DNA from: Streptomyces olindensis
Lineage (GTDB): Bacteria > Actinomycetota > Actinomycetes > Streptomycetales > Streptomycetaceae
Reading direction: 5' to 3'
DNA length: 64,000 nucleotides
NCBI GenBank assembly: GCA_000696115.1
Contig: JJOH01000095.1
Location: forward strand, 1 to 64,000
How positions within the stretch are numbered: position 1 is the stretch's first letter; the number at the start of each line of letters is the position of its first letter. Below, one piece after another: positions 17,488 to 26,276 of the stretch. Below the pieces are notes generated by a model. It worked only from the letters and a program-made list of their open reading frames with translations, ran no database searches and was not told the origin of the DNA. Position numbers and translations under genes: made by a program.

Positions 17488-17777
17488 TCGTCGCCTTTTC
17501 CGTGACGCCGCTGGGTGTCGGGGAGGACGTGGGGGAGTACGTCGCCGACGCCGTCCGAGTGGTGCGCGAGTCGGGTCTGCCCAACCGGACCGACGCGATG
17601 TTCACCTCGATCGAAGGCGAGTGGGACGAGGTCATGGACGTCGTCAGGCGCGCCGTCGCCGCGGTCGAGCAGCAGGCCCCGCGTGTGTCCCTGGTCCTCA
17701 AGGCGGACATCCGCCCCGGAGTGACGGACGGGCTCACAGCCAAGGTGGAGACGGTGGAGCGGCATCTCGCCGAGTAG
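17484..17777 (+). CDS. Thiamine-binding-like protein (MTH1187/YkoF family)
   Basis: This 97-residue ferredoxin-like-fold protein matches the DUF77/MTH1187 family by length and motifs: MIVAFSVTPLGVGEDVGEYVADAV, TDAMFTSIEGEWDEVMDVV and SLVLKADIRPG. Relatives bind thiamine or its precursor, though most are uncharacterised. It is translationally coupled to the DUF3817 gene (GTGA overlap) and followed by a strong hairpin, so the two form a bicistronic unit. Confidence 0.85.
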   Translation: MIVAFSVTPLGVGEDVGEYVADAVRVVRESGLPNRTDAMFTSIEGEWDEVMDVVRRAVAAVEQQAPRVSLVLKADIRPGVTDGLTAKVETVERHLAE

Positions 17778-17789
17778 GCCGCAAGGACG

Positions 17790-17820
17790 ACAGCCCCGGC
17801 TCGTGACGAGCCGGGGCTGT
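17790..17820 (+). terminator. Terminator after the thiamine-binding-like gene
   Basis: A perfect 14-bp stem (ACAGCCCCGGCTCG and complement) with a TGA triloop starts 12 bp after the stop codon. It marks the left boundary of the inserted polyketide region. The following 187 bp to 18008 hold the cluster promoter region, in which no clear -35/-10 pair was identified. Confidence 0.85.
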
Positions 17821-18007
17821 GTTGTGCCGTGGCCAGGCCCGAATCCGCGCCGGAGCGGCTCGACCTGTGCACCGGGCAGTTCCCCCTGATGACCCGTGCG
17901 GCTCGCGGAGTCCGGCACACCGACCCACGATGAGGGCTCAGGGCCGACCGCCATCCCCCAGCCGGGCACGGCGGCCGCCGTCTGCCCAGTGAAGGAAGGG
18001 CCTGCCG

Positions 18008-19126
18008 GTGAACACTTCGACGTACACCTCCCAGTCGGCGTTCGATGGTTCCAGGCTGCGCGTCATCCTGCTCGTCGATCTCCACGAAGGCGCCCAGCAA
18101 CGGTTCCTCGACGCGTACGAGCACATGCGCAGCCGGGTCGCGTCGATTCCCGGTCATCTCGGTGACCAGCTGTGCCAGTCCGTGGAGAACCCGTCCCAGT
18201 GGCTCATCACGAGCGAATGGGCGACCGCGCCGCCGTATCTCGCCTGGGTGAACAGCGAGGAGCACCTGGAGACCGTCAGGCCCATGCAGGACTGCGTCCG
18301 GGACCTCCGGTCGCTGCGTTACAACGTCGTCCGGGAGACCGGGCGGGCCCTCCCGCCCGCCGCCGGGACCGCTGACGGAGTCCAGGCGCCGGTGCGGGTG
18401 GGCGACGGCGTGACGCGCCACGCGCTGACGTTCACCGTCAAGCCCGGCTCCGAGTCGAAGGTCGCGGAGATCCTCGCCGGATACGCGCCGCCTGAGGCCC
18501 GCGCCGACGACTCCACACGACTGCGCCGCACGACGCTGTTCATGCACGGCAACCGAGTCGTACGCACCGTCGAGGTGGAGGGCGATCTGCAGACGGCGCT
18601 GCGCCACGTCTCGCGTCAGCCGGAGGTGCGGGCCGTCGAGGAAGCCCTCAATCCGCACCTGGAACAGAGCCGGGACCTGGCCGACCCCGCGTCGGCACGG
18701 GCCTTCTTCATCCGCGCGGCCATGCCGGCCGTCCACCATGTGGCGCGCGGCGGGCCGGAGCCGGCCGGTCTGCGGCGTCACGCCCTGTACTACCCGGCCC
18801 GTGAGGGCTGCGGGATGGTACTGGCGCGGCTGCTCGCCCAGCAGGACGAGACCGCCGCGGCCGACCCCGCCGGCCCCGTGCACCGCAGCACCGTCTTCCA
18901 CCGGGACGACCTGGTCGTCCGTCTCATCGACACGCGGGACCCCGAGACCGATCCGGTAAGGGTGCTCGGCATGCACGGCACGAGGAAGGCCGCCGTGCTG
19001 TCCCGCCTGCTCGACGGCGCCGCGCTCGGCGTCGAAGGACCGCTCTCCGGCGACCGGGACGCCACTCGCCTTCTGGCGCACGCCGACATGACGCTGATCA
19101 CCGATCGCAGGGCTGCCCAGTCCTGA
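18008..19126 (+). CDS. WhiE ORFI-like polyketide tailoring protein (ABM plus SchA/CurD domains)
   Basis: This 372-residue protein is the first gene of the pigment-type cluster. Residues 17-108 form an antibiotic-biosynthesis-monooxygenase (ABM) type ferredoxin fold. Two SchA/CurD-like repeats follow, beginning RHALTF near 138 and RHALYY near 258, each with an RRTTLF/HRSTVF strand about 36 residues on. This architecture is that of WhiE ORFI and its Sch/Cur homologues in spore-pigment clusters; the reaction is not established. The start is GTG with GAAGGAAGGG upstream. The N-terminal domain aligns without gaps to the small protein at 27533-27880. It begins a run of seven genes on the plus strand. 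Confidence 0.88.
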   Translation: MNTSTYTSQSAFDGSRLRVILLVDLHEGAQQRFLDAYEHMRSRVASIPGHLGDQLCQSVENPSQWLITSEWATAPPYLAWVNSEEHLETVRPMQDCVRDLRSLRYNVVRETGRALPPAAGTADGVQAPVRVGDGVTRHALTFTVKPGSESKVAEILAGYAPPEARADDSTRLRRTTLFMHGNRVVRTVEVEGDLQTALRHVSRQPEVRAVEEALNPHLEQSRDLADPASARAFFIRAAMPAVHHVARGGPEPAGLRRHALYYPAREGCGMVLARLLAQQDETAAADPAGPVHRSTVFHRDDLVVRLIDTRDPETDPVRVLGMHGTRKAAVLSRLLDGAALGVEGPLSGDRDATRLLAHADMTLITDRRAAQS

Positions 19127-19186
19127 CGATCCATGGACGACACGCGCCCATGGACAACACCCCACAGACCGATCTGGAGACGGACC

Positions 19187-19651
19187 ATGAACAAGACGCG
19201 ACCGCGCATCGTGGATCTGAGCGAGACCGAGCCCAACCGCAAGCGTGGCGGAGACCTGCGCACCCTGCTCACGCCTCTCACGGTGGGTTCCACGAGCGGG
19301 TTCATGGGCCTGGCCATCATGCAGCCGGGTGAACGCATCAGCGAGCACTACCACCCGTACTCGGAGGAGTTCGTCTACGTCGTCCAGGGCGAGCTGGAAG
19401 TCGACCTGGACGACGTGACACACCCGATCCGCGCCGACCAGGGCCTCATGGTCCCCATCGGCATGCGGCACCGCTTCCGCAACGTCGGTGACGTCGAAGC
19501 CCGGATGGTCTTCCATCTCGGTCCGCTGGCTCCGAAGCCGAGCATGGGCCACGTCGACACAGAGGCCCTGGAGGGGAACGCGAGCGGCGAAACGTACCCG
19601 GCCGTGCAGGAGGACGGCGCGCGGCCCGAGCGACGCGGGGTGCTCTCGTGA
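19187..19651 (+). CDS. Cupin-domain protein, WhiE ORFII-like
   Basis: This 154-residue single-domain cupin has the metal-binding set HYHPYSEEF (His54, His56, Glu60/61) and His95 (GMRHRFRN). WhiE ORFII and homologues in other aromatic pathways carry the same fold and are thought to assist polyketide folding or cyclisation. A frame 18 codons longer exists; the ATG at 19187 has GGAGA at the right distance and gives the family length. Its last codons overlap the ketosynthase GTG by four bases. Confidence 0.9.
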   Translation: MNKTRPRIVDLSETEPNRKRGGDLRTLLTPLTVGSTSGFMGLAIMQPGERISEHYHPYSEEFVYVVQGELEVDLDDVTHPIRADQGLMVPIGMRHRFRNVGDVEARMVFHLGPLAPKPSMGHVDTEALEGNASGETYPAVQEDGARPERRGVLS

Positions 19652-20916
19652 CCCGGCGGGTGGCGGTCACCGGCATCGGTGTCGTGGCCCCTGGCGGTAT
19701 CGGGGTGCCGGCCTTCTGGGACCTCCTCTCGAGCGGCCGTACCGCGACGCGCGGCATCACGCTGTTCGATCCCGAGGGGCTGCGGTCACGTATCGCGGCC
19801 GAGTGCGACTTCGACCCGCTCGCGTACGGCCTCGATCCCGATGTGGTCGAACGCAGCGACCGGTACATACAGTTCGCCGTCGTCGCCGCGGCGGAGGCGG
19901 TGGCCGACTGCGGCATCGACTTCGGCGCCGAGGACCCGTGGCGCGTGGCCGTCTCGCTCGGCAGCGCCGTGGGCGGCACCACCCGCCTGGAGCACGACTA
20001 CGTCCTGGTCAGCGAGCGAGGGCAACGGTGGGACGTCGACCACCGCGCCGCCGGCCCGCAGCTGCACCGGGCCTTCTCGCCCAGCACCCTGGCGTCCGAC
20101 GTCGCCGAGCACTTCGGCGCCCAGGGGCCGGTGCAGACCGTGTCGACCGGCTGCACCTCCGGACTCGACGCGGTGGGCTACGGCTTTCACATGATCGAGG
20201 ACGGCCGCGCCGACATCTGCATCGCCGGAGCGTCCGACTCCCCGATCTCCCCCATCACCATGGCGTGCTTCGACGCCATCAGGGCGACCTCGCCGAACAA
20301 CGACGACCCGGGGCACGCCTCCCGGCCCTTCGACGCCCACCGCGACGGATTCGTCATGGGGGAGGGCTCCGCCGTGCTCGTCCTGGAGGAGCTCGAACAC
20401 GCCCGTGCCCGCGGCGCGCACGTCTACTGCGAGATCGGTGGCTACGCCACCTTCGGCAACGCGTACCACATGACCGGACTGACCAGTGAGGGTCTGGAGA
20501 TGGCCAGGGCCATCGACACCGCGCTCGGGCAGGCCCGGCTGGATCCCTCACTCATCGACTACGTCAACGCGCACGGCTCGGGCACCCGCCAGAACGACCG
20601 TCACGAGACCGCCGCGGTCAAGCGGTCCCTGGGCGCCCACGCCTACGACACGCCCATGAGTTCGATCAAGTCCATGGTGGGCCACTCGCTCGGCGCGATC
20701 GGCGCGATCGAGGTCGTCGCCTGCGTGCTGGCCCTGGCCCACCAGGTGGTCCCGCCGACGGCGAACTACGAGACCCCGGACCCCGAGTGCGACCTGGACT
20801 ACGTGCCGCGCACCGCGCGGCCGCGCAAGCTCGCCAACGTGCTGTCCGTGGGCAGCGGATTCGGCGGGTTCCAGTCCGCGGTGCTCCTGACGGGGCCGGC
20901 CGGGAGGAAACGATGA
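19648..20916 (+). CDS. Ketosynthase alpha of a type II polyketide synthase (WhiE ORFIII-like)
   Basis: This 422-residue condensing enzyme catalyses decarboxylative Claisen condensations of malonyl-ACP with its partner KS-beta. The catalytic Cys169 (TVSTGCTSGLDAV), His309 (VNAHGSGTRQND), Lys341 and His346 (KSMVGHSLGAIGA) are intact. The GTG start overlaps the cupin stop and the stop overlaps the KS-beta ATG, so cupin, KS-alpha and KS-beta are coupled. Its neighbours (ORFI, cupin, WhiE-type aromatase, TcmI-type cyclase) indicate a spore-pigment-type system rather than an actinorhodin or tetracycline type. Confidence 0.96.
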   Translation: MTRRVAVTGIGVVAPGGIGVPAFWDLLSSGRTATRGITLFDPEGLRSRIAAECDFDPLAYGLDPDVVERSDRYIQFAVVAAAEAVADCGIDFGAEDPWRVAVSLGSAVGGTTRLEHDYVLVSERGQRWDVDHRAAGPQLHRAFSPSTLASDVAEHFGAQGPVQTVSTGCTSGLDAVGYGFHMIEDGRADICIAGASDSPISPITMACFDAIRATSPNNDDPGHASRPFDAHRDGFVMGEGSAVLVLEELEHARARGAHVYCEIGGYATFGNAYHMTGLTSEGLEMARAIDTALGQARLDPSLIDYVNAHGSGTRQNDRHETAAVKRSLGAHAYDTPMSSIKSMVGHSLGAIGAIEVVACVLALAHQVVPPTANYETPDPECDLDYVPRTARPRKLANVLSVGSGFGGFQSAVLLTGPAGRKR

Positions 20917-22163
20917 GTGCTCAGCCGAACCGTCGCACCGCCATCACAGGGATCGGTGTGGTCGCGCCCAACGGACTGCAAACGGAGACCTACTGGAAGT
21001 CCGTCGAGGAGGGCCTGTCCGTACTCGACCGGATCACCCGTGAGGGATGCGGGCATCTTCCGCTCCGCGTCGCCGGCGAGGTCCGGGGATTCGACCCCAC
21101 GGCACTCATCGAGGAGACCTTCCTCGTCCAGACCGACCGGTTCAGCCACTTCGCGATGGCCGCCGCCGGCGCGGCTCTGGAGGACGCGGGACTGAGCGAT
21201 GCCGCCACCGACTCCCCGTACTCCGTCGGTGTCGTCACCGCCGCCGGATCCGGTGGCGGTGAGTTCGGCCAGCGGGAGCTGCAGAAGCTGTGGGGACAGG
21301 GGTCCCGGTTCGTCGGTCCCTACCAGTCCATCGCCTGGTTCTACGCGGCCAGCACGGGCCAGATATCCATCCGCAGCGGCTTCAAGGGCCCCTGCGGGGT
21401 GGTCGCGAGCGACGAGGCCGGCGGGCTGGACGCCGTCGCGCACGCCGCCCGGACCGTGGGGCGGGGAACCGAGGTGGTCGTGGTCGGGGCGGCAGAAGCG
21501 CCGCTGGCTCCGTACTCGATGGTCTGCCAGCTCGGATACCCCGAACTCAGCACCGTCGAGGACCCGGCGCGGGCCTATCGGCCCTTCACCTCCGAGGCCT
21601 GCGGCTTCGTGCCGGCCGAGGGCGGTGCCGTGCTGGTCGTCGAGGACCTGGACCGCGCCCGCCGGCGCGACGCGGACGTCCGCGCCACCGTGGTGGGCCA
21701 CGCGGCCACGTTCACCGGCGCCTCGCGCTGGGACCGCTCGAGGGAGGGACTCGCCCATGCCATCCGCGGCGCCCTCGACGAGGCCGGCTGCGCACCGGAG
21801 GAGATCGACGTGGTCTTCGCCGACGCGATGGGTGTCCCGGAGGCGGACCGCGCCGAGGCCCTCGCCCTCGCCGACGCCCTCGGTCGGCACGGAACCCGCG
21901 TGCCCGTCACGGCTCCCAAGACCGGCATCGGGCGGTCCTACTGCGGGGCACCCCTGCTGGACGTCGCGGCCGCGGTGATGGCCATGGAAGAAGGGCGGAT
22001 CCCGCCCACGCCCAACGTCGTCGACATCTGCCACGACATCGACCTGGTGACGTCCACGGCGCGCCCGGCCGAGCTGAGCACGGCCCTGGTCCTCAGCCGT
22101 GGACTCATGGGCTCGAACGCGGCGCTGGTACTGCGCCGCGCCGCGGGACCGGCCGCCCGGTGA
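20913..22163 (+). CDS. Ketosynthase beta / chain-length factor (WhiE ORFIV-like)
   Basis: This 416-residue partner of KS-alpha helps set polyketide chain length and primes by malonyl decarboxylation. The position of the KS-alpha Cys is Glu168 here (VVASDEAGGLDAV), whereas most antibiotic KS-betas have Gln. The remaining thiolase-fold segments are complete, so the protein is not degenerate. The ATG overlaps the KS-alpha stop (ATGA), which favours equimolar translation. Confidence 0.95.
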   Translation: MSAQPNRRTAITGIGVVAPNGLQTETYWKSVEEGLSVLDRITREGCGHLPLRVAGEVRGFDPTALIEETFLVQTDRFSHFAMAAAGAALEDAGLSDAATDSPYSVGVVTAAGSGGGEFGQRELQKLWGQGSRFVGPYQSIAWFYAASTGQISIRSGFKGPCGVVASDEAGGLDAVAHAARTVGRGTEVVVVGAAEAPLAPYSMVCQLGYPELSTVEDPARAYRPFTSEACGFVPAEGGAVLVVEDLDRARRRDADVRATVVGHAATFTGASRWDRSREGLAHAIRGALDEAGCAPEEIDVVFADAMGVPEADRAEALALADALGRHGTRVPVTAPKTGIGRSYCGAPLLDVAAAVMAMEEGRIPPTPNVVDICHDIDLVTSTARPAELSTALVLSRGLMGSNAALVLRRAAGPAAR

Positions 22164-22197
22164 AGCCCACAGCACCCGTACGACAAGGAGAACGCGC

Positions 22198-22455
22198 ATG
22201 AGCAGTGAAGTGACCCTCGAAGAGCTGGCGGCACTGATGAAGAAGGCCGCCGGTGTCACCGTCGACCCGCACGACCTCGAGGCCCGGGTGGACACACCCT
22301 TCGCCGAGTTCGGGCTGGACTCGCTCGGCCTCCTCGGCATCGTGGGCGAGCTGGAGAACCGGAAGGGCCGGGCGCTCCCCACCGACGCGGAGAAGTGCAA
22401 GAGCCCCCGCGACTTCCTCGGCCTCGTCAACAGCACGCTCATGACAGGAGCCTGA
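22198..22455 (+). CDS. Acyl carrier protein (WhiE ORFV-like)
   Basis: This 85-residue ACP carries the growing polyketide on a phosphopantetheine arm at Ser42 (FAEFGLDSLGLLG). Length and Ser position are standard for type II PKS ACPs. The ATG at 22198 follows AAGGAG with ideal spacing; the upstream in-frame extension lies inside KS-beta and is not real. The aromatase starts 1 bp after its stop. Confidence 0.96.
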   Translation: MSSEVTLEELAALMKKAAGVTVDPHDLEARVDTPFAEFGLDSLGLLGIVGELENRKGRALPTDAEKCKSPRDFLGLVNSTLMTGA

Positions 22456-22456
22456 G

Positions 22457-22936
22457 ATGGCAGGGCACACCGAGAACGAGATCACCATCGCCGCGCCCCT
22501 CGACCTGGTCTGGGACATGACCAACGACATCGAGAGATGGCCGCAGCTGTTCAGCGAGTACGCGGACGCCGAAGTGCTGTCCCGGCAGGGCGACACGGTC
22601 ACCTTCCGCCTGACCATGCACCCCGACGAGAACGGCAAGGTGTGGAGCTGGGTGTCGGAGCGGACCACCGACCGCGACAAGCTCACCGTCACGGCACGCC
22701 GGGTCGAGCCCGGTCCGTTCGAGTACATGAACATCCGGTGGGAGTACGAGGAGACCCCCGACGGCACCCGGATGCACTGGACCCAGGACTTCGCCATGAG
22801 GCCGGACGCGCCGGTCGACGACGCCGGGATGACGGACATCATCAACCGCAACTCGCCCGTCCAGCTGGCCCTCATCCGCGACCACATCGAGCAGGTCGCC
22901 GCCGAGCGGCGGACCTCACCCGTCACGCCCGCCTGA
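22457..22936 (+). CDS. Aromatase/cyclase (WhiE ORFVI-like)
   Basis: This 159-residue START/Bet v1-fold aromatase/cyclase directs first-ring cyclisation and aromatisation of the nascent polyketide. The sequence follows WhiE ORFVI almost motif by motif: AGHTENEITIAAP, VWDMTNDIERWPQLFSEY, GKVWSWVSER, PFEYMNIRWEY, WTQDFAMRPDAPVDDAGMTD and INRNSPVQLALIRD. That is strong evidence for a spore-pigment-type pathway. It is a mono-domain type. Confidence 0.96.
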   Translation: MAGHTENEITIAAPLDLVWDMTNDIERWPQLFSEYADAEVLSRQGDTVTFRLTMHPDENGKVWSWVSERTTDRDKLTVTARRVEPGPFEYMNIRWEYEETPDGTRMHWTQDFAMRPDAPVDDAGMTDIINRNSPVQLALIRDHIEQVAAERRTSPVTPA

Positions 22937-22959
22937 ACGCCGCCGCGTAAGGAGACCTC

Positions 22960-23301
22960 ATGCACCACGCCTTGATCGTCGCCCGGATGGCCCCGCACTC
23001 GGCTCCGGACATCGCCGAGGTCTTCGCGGCCTCCGACCGCGGCGACCTGCCCCGCCTCGTCGGGGTGACCCAGCGTTCCCTCTTCCAGTTCGGCGACGTG
23101 TACATGCACTTCATCGAGGCCGAGCAGGACCCGGGTCCCGCCATCGCGCGGGTGGCCGGGCATCCCGAGTTCCGCGACATCAGCAGCAAGCTGGAGGCGT
23201 ACGTCAGCCCGTACGACCCGCAGACCTGGCGCGGTCCGAAGGACGCGATGGCGCGGTGCTTCTACCACTGGGAGAGAGACACGGCCCCGGCCACCCGGTG
23301 A
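22960..23301 (+). CDS. TcmI-family polyketide cyclase (WhiE ORFVII-like)
   Basis: This 113-residue ferredoxin-like-fold cyclase performs later ring closure. Family hallmarks are MHHALIVARMAP, SLFQFGDVYMHFIE, HPEFRDISSKLEAYVSPYDPQTWRGPKDAMARCFYHW. It is the last plus-strand gene of the core and is followed immediately by a 17-bp hairpin. The ribosome site AAGGAG lies upstream. Confidence 0.95.
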   Translation: MHHALIVARMAPHSAPDIAEVFAASDRGDLPRLVGVTQRSLFQFGDVYMHFIEAEQDPGPAIARVAGHPEFRDISSKLEAYVSPYDPQTWRGPKDAMARCFYHWERDTAPATR

Positions 23302-23314
23302 CGCCGATGAGAGA

Positions 23315-23352
23315 GGAGAAGGCCGCCGCCCGTGAGGGCGGCGGCCTTCTCC
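23315..23352. terminator. Strong hairpin ending the polyketide core operon
   Basis: A perfect 17-bp stem (arms GGAGAAGGCCGCCGCCC and complement) with a GTGA loop lies 14 bp after the cyclase stop and 27 bp from the stop of the convergent amidohydrolase. It should terminate both. Confidence 0.9.
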
Positions 23353-23379
23353 CGTGGGTGCGGCCAGGCAAGGCAGGAG

Positions 23380-24369
23380 TCAGGCGGAGCGGGCCAGTGC
23401 CGGCAGCAGACGCAGGGCGTTCTCCCGGTTGATGCCCCTGAGCTGCTCCGGCGAGAGGAAGGGATCGCCGTCCAGAGAGGGGACCGCGATGTCGGCGACG
23501 ACCTGGCCGGGGGTGGGTGGCCAGTCCGTGCCGAACAGGACACGGCCGGGATCCACCGTGGCCAGCAGCGTGGGCGTGGCGGAGGGAGACATGGGGCCCG
23601 CGGTGTCGAAGTAGAACCGGTGCAGGTAGTCACGGACCCTGCCCGGCTCGATCCCGGGGGTGAGGTGTCCGCCGAAGAGTTCGAGCCGTGTGGCCATGTA
23701 CGGCAGGAAGCCCCCTCCGTGAGGAAGGACGAAACTGAGATTCGGATAGCGGTCCAGGGTGCCGTTACGGATCAGGTTGATGGCCGCACGTGTGGTGTCC
23801 ATGAGGAAGTCGCACACGAAGGGCGGCATCCCCGGCAGTCCGGCCCCGCCGTCCTTTCCGGCGGGCACTTCCATGGGGTGCGTGCTGATGACGGCGGACC
23901 GGTCGTTCAGCTCCTGCAGGAGGCGATCGTGGGTGGCGTCACCGAGGTAGACACCGTCCATGCTCGTTCTCGTGCTCACCCCGACGGCCCCGAGCTCGTC
24001 GAGCCCGTAACGGAGGCTCCACTGCGAGAGTTCCAGGTCGTCCAGGAACACAGGAGTGAAGAAGGCGAAACGCGCGGGATGGTCCTCGACGACATCCGCC
24101 GCCGCCCGCAGCGCGATCCGCGCGCTCTCCCGGCGCTCCGCGGGCTCGCGGAACCGTCCGAGCATCGCGACGGTCATGACGGCGGTGCCGATGCCCGTCT
24201 TGTCCATGACCTCCAGAGCCGCGTCCAGGTCCCAGCGGGTCCACCAGGGCAGCCTCTCGCGGTTGACGACACCGCGCTCCTGCGCCCAGTCCAGCCAGGC
24301 CGGCGCGGTGAAATGGTGATGGACGTCCACTCGCCCCGCGACGGGACCGTCTTCGTATGGCATCGGCAT
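23380..24369 (-). CDS. Amidohydrolase-2 family protein (ACMSD-like)
   Basis: This 329-residue TIM-barrel metal enzyme has ligands HxH at 17/19 (VHHHF), His164 (ISTHPME), His217 (VLPHGGG) and Asp282 (FGTDWPP). Relatives hydrolyse C-N bonds or decarboxylate aromatic acids without oxygen (2-amino-3-carboxymuconate-semialdehyde or orsellinate-type decarboxylases). It lies 35 bp downstream of the FAD monooxygenase on the same strand, so it is probably co-transcribed. From memory it is not part of the canonical whiE set. A polyketide-carboxylate decarboxylase is an attractive but untested role. Two ATGs (24369, 24363) are equally possible. Confidence 0.88.
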   Translation of the reverse strand: MPMPYEDGPVAGRVDVHHHFTAPAWLDWAQERGVVNRERLPWWTRWDLDAALEVMDKTGIGTAVMTVAMLGRFREPAERRESARIALRAAADVVEDHPARFAFFTPVFLDDLELSQWSLRYGLDELGAVGVSTRTSMDGVYLGDATHDRLLQELNDRSAVISTHPMEVPAGKDGGAGLPGMPPFVCDFLMDTTRAAINLIRNGTLDRYPNLSFVLPHGGGFLPYMATRLELFGGHLTPGIEPGRVRDYLHRFYFDTAGPMSPSATPTLLATVDPGRVLFGTDWPPTPGQVVADIAVPSLDGDPFLSPEQLRGINRENALRLLPALARSA

Positions 24370-24404
24370 GTCCTCGCAGTGGTCGTTTCGGTGGGTGGTG
24401 CTGC

Positions 24405-26048
24405 TCAGCCGCGGCAGAGCACGGTCTGCAGCACGTCCGTCAGCACACGATCGGCAGACGGCAGGTGGGTGGGCGCGCGCCAGGCGACGAAACCGTCCGG
24501 GCGGACGAGGACGGCCCCGTCGTCGGCGGTGCCGTGCAGTGCCGCCCAGTCGGCATCCGGCTCGGGAACCAGGTCGTGTTCACGGCCGTCTCCCACGAGA
24601 TACACCTCGACCGGAACGCCCAGGTTCTCGCCGGCCTGCTCCGCCGCGCGGCGCCACGGGTGGCCTTCGGCCCCGGCGAGCAGGACGAAGGAACGCTCGT
24701 ACAGATCGAGAGTGGAAATCCTGGCGCCCGCTCTGCGGACCCACATGTGGGGTGCGCGGCTCCCCGGCTCCCCGTCGATCCGGAAGGTTTCCGGGACGAC
24801 CGGCCGCTCGGGTGAGGCGCCCACCACGGCGTCCGAGGCGTACCGGTAGCAGAGCGCGACCGTCATGAGGTCCGCCGCGTCGTTGTTCCGTCCCGCTGCC
24901 GGGCCGAGCGCGGGGTGCTGCTCCTCGGCGGCCTGCCGGGAGGCCCGCTCACTCGTCGTGACGGCGACAGGCCGTCGTTCGCACTCGTACGTGTCGAGCA
25001 GCGGCAGCCCGGCCCAGCCGCGCAGCACCGCGGCGAGTTTCCAGGCGAGGTTGTGGGCGTCCTGGATCCCGGTGTTGGCGCCGAACGCCCCGTTGGGCGG
25101 CATTTCATGAGCCGCGTCACCGACCAGAAAGACCCGGCCCTGACCGTAGCTGTCCGCGACTCGCTTGGAAGCGTGCCAGGGCGCCTTTCCGGTGATCTCG
25201 ACATCAATGTCCGGAACACCGACGGCCGCGCGAATATGTGCCGCGCAGCGCTCGTTTCCGAAGTCCTCCAGGGTTTCGCCCCGATCAGCGGACCAAGGGA
25301 TATGAATGACCCATCGTTCCTCGTTGTCCACGGGCAGCAAGGCGCCCTCCCCCTGTGGATCGGTGGTGTAACAGACGATGAAGCGCTTCGGCCCGATGTA
25401 TTCCTTGAGGGTCTTGCTCCGGAACGTGACACTGACGTTGTGGAACAGGGCGCCGGGTCCGGACTGGCCGATTCCCAAACGTTTGCGAACGGGGCTTCTC
25501 GGGCCATCGGCGGCCACCAGGAAATCGGCTTTCACGGTATGGGTCTCACCGGTGTCCCGGCGCATGACCTGAGCCAGGACCCCCTCTTCGTCCTGCGTGA
25601 AGGAGAGCAGTTCCGTGTCGAAGCGGATGTCTCCGCCCTGGCGGGCACGGTTCAGCAGGACCGGCTCCAGATCGTTCTGGCTGCACAGGCACCAGTTCGA
25701 GGAGCTGACCCGGGAGACGTCCATGCCCGCGGCGACGTCCTGAATGATCCAGCGGCGCTGGTCTCCGACGAGGGTGTCCACCTGGAGAACGCCATCGTTC
25801 CCGGCGAGAGCGAAAGCGGCCTCCCGCACGCTCTGCTCGAGTCCGGCGGTCCGGAAGATCTCCATGGTGCGCACGTTGTTCCCGCGGCCACGTGGGTGCG
25901 TCGACGTCTCGGCATGCCGCTCCACGAGCATGTGCTCGATTCCGAGACGCCCCAGGAACACGGAGGTGGAAAGACCCACCAGGGATCCGCCTACGATGAG
26001 AACTGGTACAGATTCCACTCCGCGTCTGCTCACTGGTTTCCTCGTCAT
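24405..26048 (-). CDS. FAD-dependent aromatic monooxygenase (WhiE ORFVIII/SchC-like)
   Basis: This 547-residue class A flavoprotein hydroxylase has an N-terminal Rossmann motif VLIVGGSLVGLSTSVFLGRLG (GGSLVG at 20-25). The DG motif is at D181 (VAADGPRS), and the ribityl-binding GD motif at 310-311 (VFLVGDAAHEMPPNGAFGANTGIQDAHNLAWKLA). A C-terminal thioredoxin-like domain begins about residue 400. Hydroxylation of the aromatic polyketide with NAD(P)H and oxygen is the expected role. As in whiE, this gene is divergent from the main orientation. It shares a 228-bp, somewhat AT-richer promoter region with the P450. The ribosome site before ATG 26048 is weak. Confidence 0.9.
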   Translation of the reverse strand: MTRKPVSRRGVESVPVLIVGGSLVGLSTSVFLGRLGIEHMLVERHAETSTHPRGRGNNVRTMEIFRTAGLEQSVREAAFALAGNDGVLQVDTLVGDQRRWIIQDVAAGMDVSRVSSSNWCLCSQNDLEPVLLNRARQGGDIRFDTELLSFTQDEEGVLAQVMRRDTGETHTVKADFLVAADGPRSPVRKRLGIGQSGPGALFHNVSVTFRSKTLKEYIGPKRFIVCYTTDPQGEGALLPVDNEERWVIHIPWSADRGETLEDFGNERCAAHIRAAVGVPDIDVEITGKAPWHASKRVADSYGQGRVFLVGDAAHEMPPNGAFGANTGIQDAHNLAWKLAAVLRGWAGLPLLDTYECERRPVAVTTSERASRQAAEEQHPALGPAAGRNNDAADLMTVALCYRYASDAVVGASPERPVVPETFRIDGEPGSRAPHMWVRRAGARISTLDLYERSFVLLAGAEGHPWRRAAEQAGENLGVPVEVYLVGDGREHDLVPEPDADWAALHGTADDGAVLVRPDGFVAWRAPTHLPSADRVLTDVLQTVLCRG

Positions 26049-26276
26049 CCGGTGACTGCCCAGCCCGGGAACGGTGGACTGGCCCGTCCACGATGTTTAC
26101 CAAGCAGCGCTTACGCGCGCGATCCGGGGCGCCCTGGGGTACGCCGGCCGGGTAACCGGAGAAGTGCGCAGATCCTGCGGCGCTCGAACTCATATGGCCC
26201 AGCAGCGTTTGCGGCACAGTGTCGTCCGGGAAATCGTGTGACCGACCGACGGAACTCTCGACCCCCGGGACCAGCC

